The notes under the pieces were generated by a model. That model was not told the DNA's origin. It did no database searches and was given only the letters and a program-made list of their open reading frames with translations. Below are positions 1 to 9,116 of a stretch of DNA of 64,000 nt, in pieces. Source of the stretch: an uncultured Candidatus Actinomarina sp. Its GTDB lineage: Bacteria > Actinomycetota > Acidimicrobiia > Actinomarinales > Actinomarinaceae. Made by a program: the position numbers and the translations under genes. Positions within the stretch are counted from its first letter, which is position 1, and the number at the start of each line of letters is the position of its first letter. The stretch spans positions 1-64,000 of the forward strand of contig CACDUI010000004.1 in the NCBI GenBank assembly GCA_902555985.1, given 5' to 3'.

Positions 1-1334
1 GCTCTTAATACAGATATCAAATACAAGAATCCAGTACTTAAAAGGATTAACGACACAAAAGTATTTAATGAAAAATTAAAACCTATTAGATTCCAAACTA
101 TTCCGAAACCCTCACCATAAATTGTAGGATTGCCAGCATTTGCCCCAGCATTCCATGAGTAGCCAGAATTAATTCCAATAACAGCATTGTTAATTAAAAC
201 TAAGAGGTAAGAAAATTTAAATCCAGCAAAGATTATATTTTCAAGTCTTGAATAAGCTACCTCTCTTCCAAATAATTTAGGAATTAAATAATAACTCAAA
301 GATATAGTTGCTAGTACAAGTGATCCAACGTAACCATATGAAATAACATTAATAAAATTAGTAATTCCCAAAATTGGCAGAAGGTTCTCAAAAGAAGACA
401 CAATATGAAAAATTGTTGTTATAGAAAATAAAATTACAGAAAAATTGACAAGTTCTAACGATTTGTTTTCAGCTTCTTTTGATTGAATTGTTTTAATGAA
501 ATTTACTAAAAAAGCTATTAAAGGAACTAAAAGACTCATTGATAAATATATAGATATGTTTTCAATCCAGTTTGGAAGAAGTGAGCCATAATAATACTTA
601 AAATTAGTCCACGGCATTAGGAATAAAAACCCCCAAAAAGTAATTGAGGACAGGGTTTTGTTGAACAAAACTGCTTCTAGCGGTCTTGTCATTAAAAAGT
701 GAATTATTGCTAAGTATATGAAAGTAATTCCAACATATATATGTGTTGACGTATAGAGAGCGTTTATAAGAAATATGTCTGAAAAAATGTTTAATTCCGC
801 TCTAACAATAAAAAGTGAAATAAGATAAAAGACTACAGCTCCATATATAAATTGAGCACTTGCAAATATTGAAGCTTCTTTCTTTGCTAGTAAATTAAGT
901 GAAGCTAAGCCAAATAAGCCGAATACTACCAAGATTTTTAACAGAATAAGTAATGAACTATTTCCTAAATCGTATGCTGTGTTCTCAAAAAAGAAATTTA
1001 CAAGTATATCTAAGAATTCTGTTCCAACTACTCCTAGTAAAGTTAAAAAAACTAATGGAAAAAGAACCAAAGTTCTTCCAAGTGATTTTGAAAACAAATA
1101 CGAAAAACTTAAAGAGAGTGATGCTCCAAAAACAAGACCTAATGAAGATTGGGTATCAAGCCTATCTAAAAAACCATAGTTAAAAACAGCATTGGTTGGG
1201 AGAAGGTTCGCAAAGGTAAAGTAAGCATTTTTTAAAAACGAAATTGTATAAGAAAGCAATAGGGTAAGAGGAAAAATCAAAACAAAAAGTTTTGAAAGCT
1301 CTTGTTCGTTTTTTGGAAACAACTTTATTTTCAT
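1..1334 (-). CDS. Partial (3' end off window) polytopic membrane protein, divergent CcoN-like / heme-copper oxidase subunit I family
   Basis: Own reverse-strand translation from ATG at 1334 (MKIKLFPKNEQELSKLFVLIFPL...) stays open to base 1; not in the ORF track because its stop is outside. Segments resemble remembered CcoN: KKEASIFASAQFIYGAVVF, THIYVGITF (cf. GHNAVGFF), YYYGSLLPNW (cf. HLHYTALPDW), LSYYLIPKLFGREVAYSRLE (cf. AIYCLVPWLWNRERLYSLRL). Confidence 0.62.
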   Translation of the reverse strand, partial: MKIKLFPKNEQELSKLFVLIFPLTLLLSYTISFLKNAYFTFANLLPTNAVFNYGFLDRLDTQSSLGLVFGASLSLSFSYLFSKSLGRTLVLFPLVFLTLLGVVGTEFLDILVNFFFENTAYDLGNSSLLILLKILVVFGLFGLASLNLLAKKEASIFASAQFIYGAVVFYLISLFIVRAELNIFSDIFLINALYTSTHIYVGITFIYLAIIHFLMTRPLEAVLFNKTLSSITFWGFLFLMPWTNFKYYYGSLLPNWIENISIYLSMSLLVPLIAFLVNFIKTIQSKEAENKSLELVNFSVILFSITTIFHIVSSFENLLPILGITNFINVISYGYVGSLVLATISLSYYLIPKLFGREVAYSRLENIIFAGFKFSYLLVLINNAVIGINSGYSWNAGANAGNPTIYGEGFGIVWNLIGFNFSLNTFVSLILLSTGFLYLISVLR

Positions 1335-1482
1335 CAATTTAGCCAATATTCATTATGACTTTACTATTATATTGGAAAAATGTTGGTTGGTGTTATCGAA
1401 AATTTTTTAAAAAAAGATAATGAATCAATTTATATTTTTCTCTCAACTTACGATATTATATATAGGTAAGGTTTGAGGAAAT

Positions 1483-2076
1483 TTGATTTATACAGTTTAT
1501 AAACTTAGATACAAAATTGGTTTAGTTTCAATTGTTTCAGGACTAGGCGGTATGACCATTGGAGTCATTATTGCCCACTTTGCAGGTTTTCCAAAAGGCG
1601 AAGTAATCGATTATTTTAACTGGATTCCAAGAGGTTGGTTACCACAAACAATTGGTCAGCTTATGGCTTTTGGTGCGAGTCAGTTACTTCTTTTAGGAAT
1701 GGTCTTAGTTGTCTGGAATCAAAAAGAATTAACCTGGGCAAAGGCAACATATTTTGCTTTTCTAACTTGGATCGAGATGTCAATTCTTTTAGGTATTGTT
1801 CCATCAGAGTGGCTTAACCTAGCACAGGGTCCTCTAGAATGGACTGGCCAAAGAGATTTTATTCAATTTCCTCCAATATTATTTTTAAATAATGAAATAG
1901 GTCTAAGCATGGCCGCTCTAAAAGATCTGATCCAGCTTGGTATTTCGACTAATTTTCTAATTGCAGGACTTGTAGTGGCTTATTTAATTCAAGATGTAAA
2001 CAATAAAATAGAAAGTTCAAAATCACGAATTTCTGATTACGGTAAGGAAGTAATTAAGGTGGAGCAAAATGGCTAA
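1483..2076 (+). CDS. Multi-TM membrane protein of unknown function, first gene of bc-complex operon (TTG start)
   Basis: ORF track; hydrophobic segments; 8-nt overlap with the ferredoxin gene. Confidence 0.7.
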   Translation: MIYTVYKLRYKIGLVSIVSGLGGMTIGVIIAHFAGFPKGEVIDYFNWIPRGWLPQTIGQLMAFGASQLLLLGMVLVVWNQKELTWAKATYFAFLTWIEMSILLGIVPSEWLNLAQGPLEWTGQRDFIQFPPILFLNNEIGLSMAALKDLIQLGISTNFLIAGLVVAYLIQDVNNKIESSKSRISDYGKEVIKVEQNG

Positions 2077-2515
2077 ATCTGAAGTCTTAATTGAGATGCC
2101 AGAATTTGAAAAGAAGTACAATCTGGCAATGGTTGATGCAGAAAAAGTTGCTTCACGTGTTCGTCCAAAACAATTTTTACACATAGATGAACCCGAATGT
2201 ATTTTATGTGAAGGATGTGTTGATATATGTCCATGGAAATGCATCCATTATTTGTCAGTTGATGCTATTGACGATTCAATAAATGTTGAGTCTCCAGATG
2301 AGGATGAGGCACCAGGATTTTTCGTTGTTGATGAAGAAGCGTGTACTAGATGTGCGCTTTGTATAGATAGATGCCCAACTGGTGTCATATCTCTTGGTAA
2401 ATTTGAAGGTTCACTAGCAGATCAAGCAGTGCAGAATGGAGTTTACACAGCACCTTGGGATGAAGACTCAGGACAAAGAAACGACAGACATGGTTATATA
2501 TATGGAAGGCTTTAA
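2069..2515 (+). CDS. 2x[4Fe-4S] ferredoxin-type protein
   Basis: Two clusters CILCEGCVDICP and CTRCALCIDRCP. Confidence 0.9.
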   Translation: MAKSEVLIEMPEFEKKYNLAMVDAEKVASRVRPKQFLHIDEPECILCEGCVDICPWKCIHYLSVDAIDDSINVESPDEDEAPGFFVVDEEACTRCALCIDRCPTGVISLGKFEGSLADQAVQNGVYTAPWDEDSGQRNDRHGYIYGRL

Positions 2516-2524
2516 AATAACATA

Positions 2525-3298
2525 ATGCAGAAATTATCTCTCAGAGACAGAATTAAAGAAGTCAGAGTTACTGCTGGCGATAGTTTTAGAGGTGGAAAAC
2601 TAATGTCTAGTATATTTCGTCCAGGATCTCCATTTAAAAAAGGTTATGTAGACAGCCCTAGAAATAGATCCTATGTTGTTATGAACAATGTTTTGTACCA
2701 CTTACACCCAGTCAAGGTCAAAAGGCATGGTGTTAGACTTTCATACACCCTTTGTCTAGGTGGATTAAGCTTCTTTTTGTTTATTGTCTTAACAATTACT
2801 GGTATTTGGTTAATGTTCTATTTCCGTCCCACAGAACTTGCCTATGTAGATATTCAAGCATTACAAACTGATATTGCATTTGGTTCTTTAGTTAGGAATA
2901 TGCATAGATGGGGTGCACACCTGATGGTCTTAGTTGTATTTCTTCACATGTCTAGGGTTTTTTATCATGGAGCTTACAAAGCGCCTAGGGAATTTAACTG
3001 GGTTATAGGAGTTATTTTACTATTGCTAACATTACTCCTTTCTTTTACTGGTTACCTTCTTCCCTGGGACCAGCTGGCAATTTGGGCTGTTACTGTAGGA
3101 GGAAATATGGCAGGGTACACACCTGTTATTGGTGCCCAAGCCAAGTTCGGTTTATTTGCAGGACTTGAAGCAACAACTGCTACTCTATTAAGGTTTTACG
3201 TGCTTCATGTACTTTTCTTACCATTCATAATCGTTATTTTTATGGCTGTTCACTTCTGGAGAGTAAGAAAAGACGGCGGAATCTCAGGACCTTTATAG
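2525..3298 (+). CDS. Cytochrome b N-terminal half (cytochrome b6 / QcrB-like)
   Basis: Heme-ligating His context (MHRWGAHLMVLVVFLHMSRVFYHGAYK, HVLFLPFIIVIFMAVHFWRVRKDGG); ends before the subunit IV region. Confidence 0.9.
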   Translation: MQKLSLRDRIKEVRVTAGDSFRGGKLMSSIFRPGSPFKKGYVDSPRNRSYVVMNNVLYHLHPVKVKRHGVRLSYTLCLGGLSFFLFIVLTITGIWLMFYFRPTELAYVDIQALQTDIAFGSLVRNMHRWGAHLMVLVVFLHMSRVFYHGAYKAPREFNWVIGVILLLLTLLLSFTGYLLPWDQLAIWAVTVGGNMAGYTPVIGAQAKFGLFAGLEATTATLLRFYVLHVLFLPFIIVIFMAVHFWRVRKDGGISGPL

Positions 3299-3305
3299 AG
3301 TACTT

Positions 3306-4181
3306 ATGGTAGATATTCCAGAACATTTATTGCAGCGATCTGCTGAGGCAAGAGCTAAAGCTTTAGGTATAAGTATCGAACAAGCGTTAGCTGAAATGAA
3401 AGGCGAGTCAGATCCAACAGTTGTATCAAAGGACCCTGAAGTAAAAATTATTGACGAGACTCCAGCTCCAGCAGCAGAGACTCCATCTCCAGCAGCAGAG
3501 ACTCCAGCTCCAGCAGCCGAAGTCACACCTGTAAAAGAAGAACATGCGGCAGAAACAACGGAGAAGGTAGCAGAAGTAGCGATCGAAAAAAAACCTGCAG
3601 CAAAAGCTCCAGACCCAAAAACTGATGCCCCAGATGAAGTAGATTTTGCTCCTGAAGTTAAAGTGACCCAAAGGTTGTTAACTGTAGTTAAAGCAAAGCC
3701 TATACAAAAAGCTGCATCAGAGCCTGTAGATAAAGTAAATACATGGCCACACTTAATGCTTCCTGAGTTTGTATCACTTATGGCTATGACTGCTTTTTTA
3801 ATATTATTATCAGCAATATTACAAGCACCTCTTCTTGAAGAGGCAAATCCAAATGTAACTCCAAACCCAGCAAAAGCACCTTGGTACTTTTTGGGCCTAC
3901 AAGAGTTATTGTCCTACTGGGATCCTCAAATAGCTGGCGTTATGATTCCACTTGTTTTAGGATTAGTCGTCTGGATGGCATTTCCATATATTGATAGAAA
4001 CCCTGAAACCCACCCATCAAAAAGAAAATTTGCAATTATGTTTTATACTTTTTTTCTTGCTGGAGCAGGTGTTTTAACAATTATTGGAGTTTTGTTCAGG
4101 GGTCCAGGTTGGAACTGGACTTACCCATGGATTGATGGAATATGGTTTGATGATTTGCTCGATTGGATTCACTTCGAATGA
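3306..4181 (+). CDS. Cytochrome b C-terminal half (subunit IV/PetD-like) with long low-complexity N-terminal extension
   Basis: NPAKAPWYFLGLQELLSYWDPQIAGVMIPL is typical of cytochrome b C-terminal domain; about 140-residue Ala/Pro/Glu-rich extension. Confidence 0.87.
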   Translation: MVDIPEHLLQRSAEARAKALGISIEQALAEMKGESDPTVVSKDPEVKIIDETPAPAAETPSPAAETPAPAAEVTPVKEEHAAETTEKVAEVAIEKKPAAKAPDPKTDAPDEVDFAPEVKVTQRLLTVVKAKPIQKAASEPVDKVNTWPHLMLPEFVSLMAMTAFLILLSAILQAPLLEEANPNVTPNPAKAPWYFLGLQELLSYWDPQIAGVMIPLVLGLVVWMAFPYIDRNPETHPSKRKFAIMFYTFFLAGAGVLTIIGVLFRGPGWNWTYPWIDGIWFDDLLDWIHFE

Positions 4182-5041
4182 GCATAGTCGAATTATCTTT
4201 TGCAGCTTTTGCTATAGTTGGATTTCTCGGTATTGTTGGAATCGTTGTTATTGTTACTGGGAGAGCACCAAAAAGCTTTAATTGGAAGAAAAATCTAGAG
4301 AAAAAAGCATTAAAAGAAGACAAATCTCAGACTAATTTTTTAGAACCTGAACTACCCAAAGGAGAATCAGAAACAACTATTGATGAGATTGACGAACCAA
4401 TTATTGATTCAGATGGTGCTGTAAAGCTAGAAGAGAAAGTAATTTATGAGGAAATTTCTGAAGAGGAAGTAGGGATAAATAGAAGGCAATTTTTAACAAA
4501 AGCTTTAAGAATTTCCTTTGGTGCTTTCGCTGGTATTCAAGCAATTTCTTGGCTAGGTTTTTTCTGGCCAAAGGTTTCTGGTGGATTTGGTTCGAAAGTT
4601 GATGCTGGGCCAATCGAAGATATTAAAGGTCAGATTTTTCAGGCTGACGGATCAGTTATACCTGCTTTCATTCCCTCAGCCAGAGCATATGTGCTTCCTT
4701 TAGATGACTCTGCAGCAGCTAATTCACAATTTACTTCAGGATCTACAGTCACAGATGGCCTTGTTGCTGTTTATCAAAGGTGTGTTCATTTGGGCTGCCG
4801 AGTTCCTTGGTGTAACTCATCTCAAGGTTTTGAGTGTCCATGTCATGGTTCAAAATATAATATGATAGGCGAATACTTTGCTGGACCAGCACCAAGAAAT
4901 CTCGATAGATTTAATGTAGAAAATGTTGGCGGAAGGTTAGTAATAGATACAGGTACAATTATTGAATCTCCTAGAGCACCAGGTATGTCAGTAAAATATC
5001 CTCAAGGACTATCTTGTATTGCACTAACAACAGAGGAATAA
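4163..5041 (+). CDS. Rieske iron-sulfur protein (QcrA-like)
   Basis: CVHLGC...CPCHGSKYN Rieske motifs, TM segment upstream. Confidence 0.92.
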   Translation: MDSLRMSIVELSFAAFAIVGFLGIVGIVVIVTGRAPKSFNWKKNLEKKALKEDKSQTNFLEPELPKGESETTIDEIDEPIIDSDGAVKLEEKVIYEEISEEEVGINRRQFLTKALRISFGAFAGIQAISWLGFFWPKVSGGFGSKVDAGPIEDIKGQIFQADGSVIPAFIPSARAYVLPLDDSAAANSQFTSGSTVTDGLVAVYQRCVHLGCRVPWCNSSQGFECPCHGSKYNMIGEYFAGPAPRNLDRFNVENVGGRLVIDTGTIIESPRAPGMSVKYPQGLSCIALTTEE

Positions 5042-5042
5042 A

Positions 5043-6467
5043 ATGACTAGTTCACTCTCAATTACTCTAATTGCATTTGGTATCATTGCAGCTTTAGCAT
5101 TTTTTACAGCTGCTGGATTTAGAGGTTCAGGAAAAGTTAATGATTATGCACCTAACCTTTCTAAGTACAGAACAGATGATGATTTAGAAACAAAAACACT
5201 AGATAGAACTCTAACTGTTGCTGTATTGTTAGCTTCAATTTTAACAATTATGATCCCACTTTATTATCTTGGTGAACAAGAAAGGCAAGAAGGCTTTGTA
5301 GAAGAGTTTGATGAGGTATCTGTAGAACGTGGGGAGCATCTTTATGAAGAGTTTGGTTGTGGCAATTGTCATGGAGCTGATGGATCTGGTGGCGCTGCAT
5401 CATATGTCGAAAAGAGAAGTGGCATAAATGTTACATGGACTGCACCAGCAATTAATAATGTATTTTACAGATATGATGATGAAGAAGTTCGTTATTGGTT
5501 AATATATGGACGTGCCAACTCACCTATGCCAGCATGGGGACTAGAGGGTGGTGGCCCTATGAATGATGGACAATTAGATGATTTAATCGAGTACATGCAT
5601 CATTTTCAAATTACTCAAGAATCAGAACTTCGAACTATTGAGATGAATATCAATAGTTCTTTATCCAGAATAGAAACATCCGAATTATTAGTAGAAAATG
5701 AAATAGCCAGACAAAAAGAATTAATTCAAAGTGTTGAGGAAGCACCTTCAAAATTGCCTATAGTAGAAAAGGCTGTTCAAGATGTTTCTGCATTTCTATC
5801 CAAAGAAGGTGGGATTGATACAGATGAAGATGGTTTGAGTGACTCAACTGAAACGGAGCTTTCTACTTACAGTGCTTCAATTTCTGAGGCGTTAGGTACA
5901 TCAATTTTGAATTTAGATCCTGATAATGAACAGTCAATTCCAGGAAGAAAAGACTTATCAGTTGCTAAAGGGTATTTATCGCAGCTTGAATCGGAATTAA
6001 TCAATATAAGAATTGTTTCTGAGGGTTATGATAAATTTATTAATGAGGCCGAAACAGGTTTAGCATTTCTTGAAAAAGCACTTGAAGAGAAACTTTGGGA
6101 GGTTTCGTTTGATGAAATTGCTAACTCAACTTTTGATGGTGATTTAGAAAAAGCAATACGAGCAGTTGGATTATTCAATGCATACTGTGCAAGATGCCAT
6201 ACAGCGGGCTACTCTGCTGGTGTAGCATATACTAAAGAAATAGCCTCTGGGGGATTAGGACCTGCACTTAGAGCTGGAAGAGCGAATATTCAATTTAAGC
6301 AAAGAGAAGATTTGATAGATTTTATTGTTAAGGGTTCTGTGAATGGTAAAGCCTACGGTGTAAATGGTGTAGGTGGAGGAAAAATGCCTGGTTTTGGTGC
6401 AGTACTTCCTGAATCAGACATAGCTTTAATTATTGATTACTTGAGAGGAATGAAACCTGATGCGTGA
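5043..6467 (+). CDS. Diheme cytochrome c, membrane anchored (QcrC-like)
   Basis: Two CxxCH motifs (CGNCH, CARCH); N-terminal TM segments; in bc operon. Confidence 0.87.
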   Translation: MTSSLSITLIAFGIIAALAFFTAAGFRGSGKVNDYAPNLSKYRTDDDLETKTLDRTLTVAVLLASILTIMIPLYYLGEQERQEGFVEEFDEVSVERGEHLYEEFGCGNCHGADGSGGAASYVEKRSGINVTWTAPAINNVFYRYDDEEVRYWLIYGRANSPMPAWGLEGGGPMNDGQLDDLIEYMHHFQITQESELRTIEMNINSSLSRIETSELLVENEIARQKELIQSVEEAPSKLPIVEKAVQDVSAFLSKEGGIDTDEDGLSDSTETELSTYSASISEALGTSILNLDPDNEQSIPGRKDLSVAKGYLSQLESELINIRIVSEGYDKFINEAETGLAFLEKALEEKLWEVSFDEIANSTFDGDLEKAIRAVGLFNAYCARCHTAGYSAGVAYTKEIASGGLGPALRAGRANIQFKQREDLIDFIVKGSVNGKAYGVNGVGGGKMPGFGAVLPESDIALIIDYLRGMKPDA

Positions 6468-6828
6468 AATAATGAGATCACTTCTCTCCTCTAACTTATT
6501 AGTTACAGGAATCATAATGTTTATAGGTTCTATGATTGTATTTGCTGGTTCTACATTTTTATTAAATGCTACAAATGTTGGAAAAAGATTAGGTTTCTTA
6601 ATTACCGGAGCAGCAATATTTGGCTGGGGAGTAATCAACTCAATATTTTTCATACTATATGCTCCTCGAGGTCCAGCACCTTCGAGCATTGATGGTTTGA
6701 ATGCATTTGAAATAAGAATTATTCCAATTACATTTTTAATTGGCTCTGGAATATTATTTATTATGTTTTTATTAGCGCTCAACAGGTTTGAACAAGAACA
6801 GCTTGAAAAGGAAGAGCAAGATAATTAG
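6460..6828 (+). CDS. Small multi-TM membrane protein, end of bc operon
   Basis: ORF overlaps the cytochrome c stop; hydrophobic. Confidence 0.65.
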   Translation: MREIMRSLLSSNLLVTGIIMFIGSMIVFAGSTFLLNATNVGKRLGFLITGAAIFGWGVINSIFFILYAPRGPAPSSIDGLNAFEIRIIPITFLIGSGILFIMFLLALNRFEQEQLEKEEQDN

Positions 6829-6837
6829 ATTATCTTT

Positions 6838-7272
6838 ATGACACAAATATGGTTTATAGCTGCTGCAGTGCTTCTATTAGCTGAGCTTTTAGTACCTACT
6901 TTTTTTATCCTACCCTTTGCGATTGGTTCATTCTTTGCAGGTTTAGCCTCACTATTTACAGATAATCAAAATATTCAATTATCCACTTTTATTATCTTTA
7001 GCCTTGTTGGTGTTTATTTATCAGTTAAAGTTTTTGGACCTAGAAATAAAGAAAAAAAATCAAGTTCAGGCTTTACTGAAGGAGCCAATAAATATATTGG
7101 TATGACCTTTGTCACAACTGAAGAGCTAGATGTTTACGATTCGACTATGCAACATGTATATGGTGACGATTGGCAGGTTGTATCAAAAGATAGAAGAATT
7201 CCAACAGGAACAGAAGTTAAAGTAGTAAATGTAAATGGTACAAAATTAGAAGTACAAACCAAGGAAGGTTAA
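6838..7272 (+). CDS. NfeD-like membrane protein
   Basis: N-terminal TM segments plus C-terminal OB-like region (GTEVKVVNVNGTKLEVQ); paired with an SPFH gene. Confidence 0.75.
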   Translation: MTQIWFIAAAVLLLAELLVPTFFILPFAIGSFFAGLASLFTDNQNIQLSTFIIFSLVGVYLSVKVFGPRNKEKKSSSGFTEGANKYIGMTFVTTEELDVYDSTMQHVYGDDWQVVSKDRRIPTGTEVKVVNVNGTKLEVQTKEG

Positions 7273-7281
7273 AGTTAAATT

Positions 7282-8247
7282 ATGGAAATAATATTTGGAA
7301 TCGTTAGATGGGTAGTAATAATTGCACTTCTCGGAGTTGTGCTTTTTAGAATTTTTAGAATAATTAGACCTTTTGAGACAGGTCTTGTTGAAAGGCTCGG
7401 TAAGTTTAATAGAGAGGCTAAATCAGGCCTAAACATTGTACTACCTGGTTTGGAAAGAATAATTATTGTAGATATGAGAGAACAAGTTATTGACGTGCCA
7501 CCTCAAGAAGTTATCACTAAAGATAACGTAACAATCACAGTTGATGCTGTTATATATTATGAGCCAACAGATCCAAAGAAACTTGTGTATAACGTTGGTG
7601 ACTTTATTCAAGCAGCAACAAAATTAGCACAAACTAATTTAAGGAATGTTGTTGGTGACTTGGAGTTAGACGCAGCTTTAACATCTAGAGAAACTATTAA
7701 TACACAATTAAAACTTATTTTAGATGAGGCAACCGACAAGTGGGGTACCAGAGTCGTTAGGGTTGAAATTCAAAGAGTTGATCCACCGCAAGATGTTCAG
7801 GATGCAATGAATAAAGTTATGAAAGCTGAAAGAGACAGAAGAGCAGCAGTTACTGAAGCTGAGGGTGAAAAAAGAGCTGCAATTCTTTCTGCTGAGGGAA
7901 GAAAAGAGTCTCAGGTTTTAGATGCTAATGGTGAAGCTGAAGCTTTGAAACAAGTAGCAGATGCACAAAAATATGAAAAAATTGCAATTGCTGAAGGTGA
8001 ATCTGAAGCAATTGAAAAAGTTTTTGCTGCGATACACAAAGGTGATCCAACAAATGATTTAATCGCAATTAAGTATTTAGAGTCACTTGAGAAGGTAGCT
8101 GAAGGAAATGCTACGAAGATATTCTTGCCTGCAGATTTATCTGCAACATTAGGCAGTATTGGTGCAATTTCAGAACTTTTTAAAGATGAAAAATCTGGTG
8201 AATCGGATGAATCTGTTGAGGAATCAGATGAATCTACTAAAGAATAA
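7282..8247 (+). CDS. SPFH/Band 7 (stomatin-like) protein
   Basis: RPFETGLVERLGKFNREAKSGLNIVLPGLERIIIVDMREQVIDVPPQEVITKDNVTITVDAVIYY. Confidence 0.92.
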   Translation: MEIIFGIVRWVVIIALLGVVLFRIFRIIRPFETGLVERLGKFNREAKSGLNIVLPGLERIIIVDMREQVIDVPPQEVITKDNVTITVDAVIYYEPTDPKKLVYNVGDFIQAATKLAQTNLRNVVGDLELDAALTSRETINTQLKLILDEATDKWGTRVVRVEIQRVDPPQDVQDAMNKVMKAERDRRAAVTEAEGEKRAAILSAEGRKESQVLDANGEAEALKQVADAQKYEKIAIAEGESEAIEKVFAAIHKGDPTNDLIAIKYLESLEKVAEGNATKIFLPADLSATLGSIGAISELFKDEKSGESDESVEESDESTKE

Positions 8248-8826
8248 ATAGATACCAACGCTAATTAGACAAACTCCGCTGATTATATTTATATATCTTT
8301 TTACTATTAACGATGAATAATTAAACAAATAACTACTTAGAAGTGCATAAGAAATATCTGCAAAAAGATTAATCAAAATAGTTATCACTCCTAAGAAAAT
8401 GAGTGAAGAAAACACGGTAGCCTGGTCTTGAACAAACAGTGGGAGTACTGATAAATAAAATACCCACATTTTAGGATTTGCAAGATTAATTTTTAGTCCT
8501 GATATGAATGATGCTGAATGTAGCTTTGTTGGATTATACCCTTCATCTAAAAGGGTTTTAATACCTTTGTAGATAATATAAACTATTCCAAAAATATAAA
8601 TAAATGTAAGTATTTCAGGAATTAATGAAAATATATAAGTAATTACAATTGCTGTTATGACTGTAATTCCGATAGCACCTGTTGCAGCACCGTATGCAAC
8701 TTGAAGCCCATTTATTCTTCCTTTTTGCACAGACTCATTCACTACTAAAGCAATTATTAATCCTGGGCTAAAAGCTACGCTGATTTGCAATAAAATAAAT
8801 TCAATTGTTAATGGTGGGATTTGCAC
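8224..8826 (-). CDS. LysE family transporter
   Basis: SPGLIIALVVNESVQKGRINGLQVAYGAATGAIG... and NLANPKMWVFYLSVLPLFV. Confidence 0.8.
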   Translation of the reverse strand: MQIPPLTIEFILLQISVAFSPGLIIALVVNESVQKGRINGLQVAYGAATGAIGITVITAIVITYIFSLIPEILTFIYIFGIVYIIYKGIKTLLDEGYNPTKLHSASFISGLKINLANPKMWVFYLSVLPLFVQDQATVFSSLIFLGVITILINLFADISYALLSSYLFNYSSLIVKRYINIISGVCLISVGIYLFFSRFI

Positions 8827-9107
8827 TACGAAGATTTAATTTTATTTATCTCCGGAACACCCTGCTTAAACAAAACTTCACAATCTTTATATTCCTCACC
8901 AATTTGATTACCTACAATAACGAGTAGCTCCAACACAGCTTCTTTTTTTCCCGAAGATGAACCAAAAGTATTCGGTGAGTTTTCGTATTCTTTTTTTATT
9001 TTATTAAACATATCGATAGCCTGTTCTTTGTTAAATTTATCTGAAAGAGAAGATTTAGCAATAGCTTCAAAGCTCTTTCTTTGACGTCTTGGTAATTCAA
9101 ATTGCAT
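8826..9107 (-). CDS. Hypothetical protein
   Basis: ORF 1-nt overlapped with LysE gene. Confidence 0.6.
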   Translation of the reverse strand: MQFELPRRQRKSFEAIAKSSLSDKFNKEQAIDMFNKIKKEYENSPNTFGSSSGKKEAVLELLVIVGNQIGEEYKDCEVLFKQGVPEINKIKSS

Positions 9108-9116
9108 AAAAGTATT

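Noticed and set aside
953-1183. Two + strand ORFs (76 and 66 aa)
   Set aside because: Antisense to the long minus-strand membrane ORF running from 1334 to base 1; Lys-rich composition typical of antisense reading.
3293-3671. Minus-strand ORFs with GAGVSAAGDGVSAAGAG or Cys/Trp-rich repeats
   Set aside because: Antisense shadows of the Ala/Pro repeat in the subunit IV-like gene.
8224-8247. Convergent 3' overlap of SPFH and lysE genes as a regulatory feature
   Set aside because: Short convergent overlaps recur in this window (e.g. 10920-10928) and fit genome compaction.
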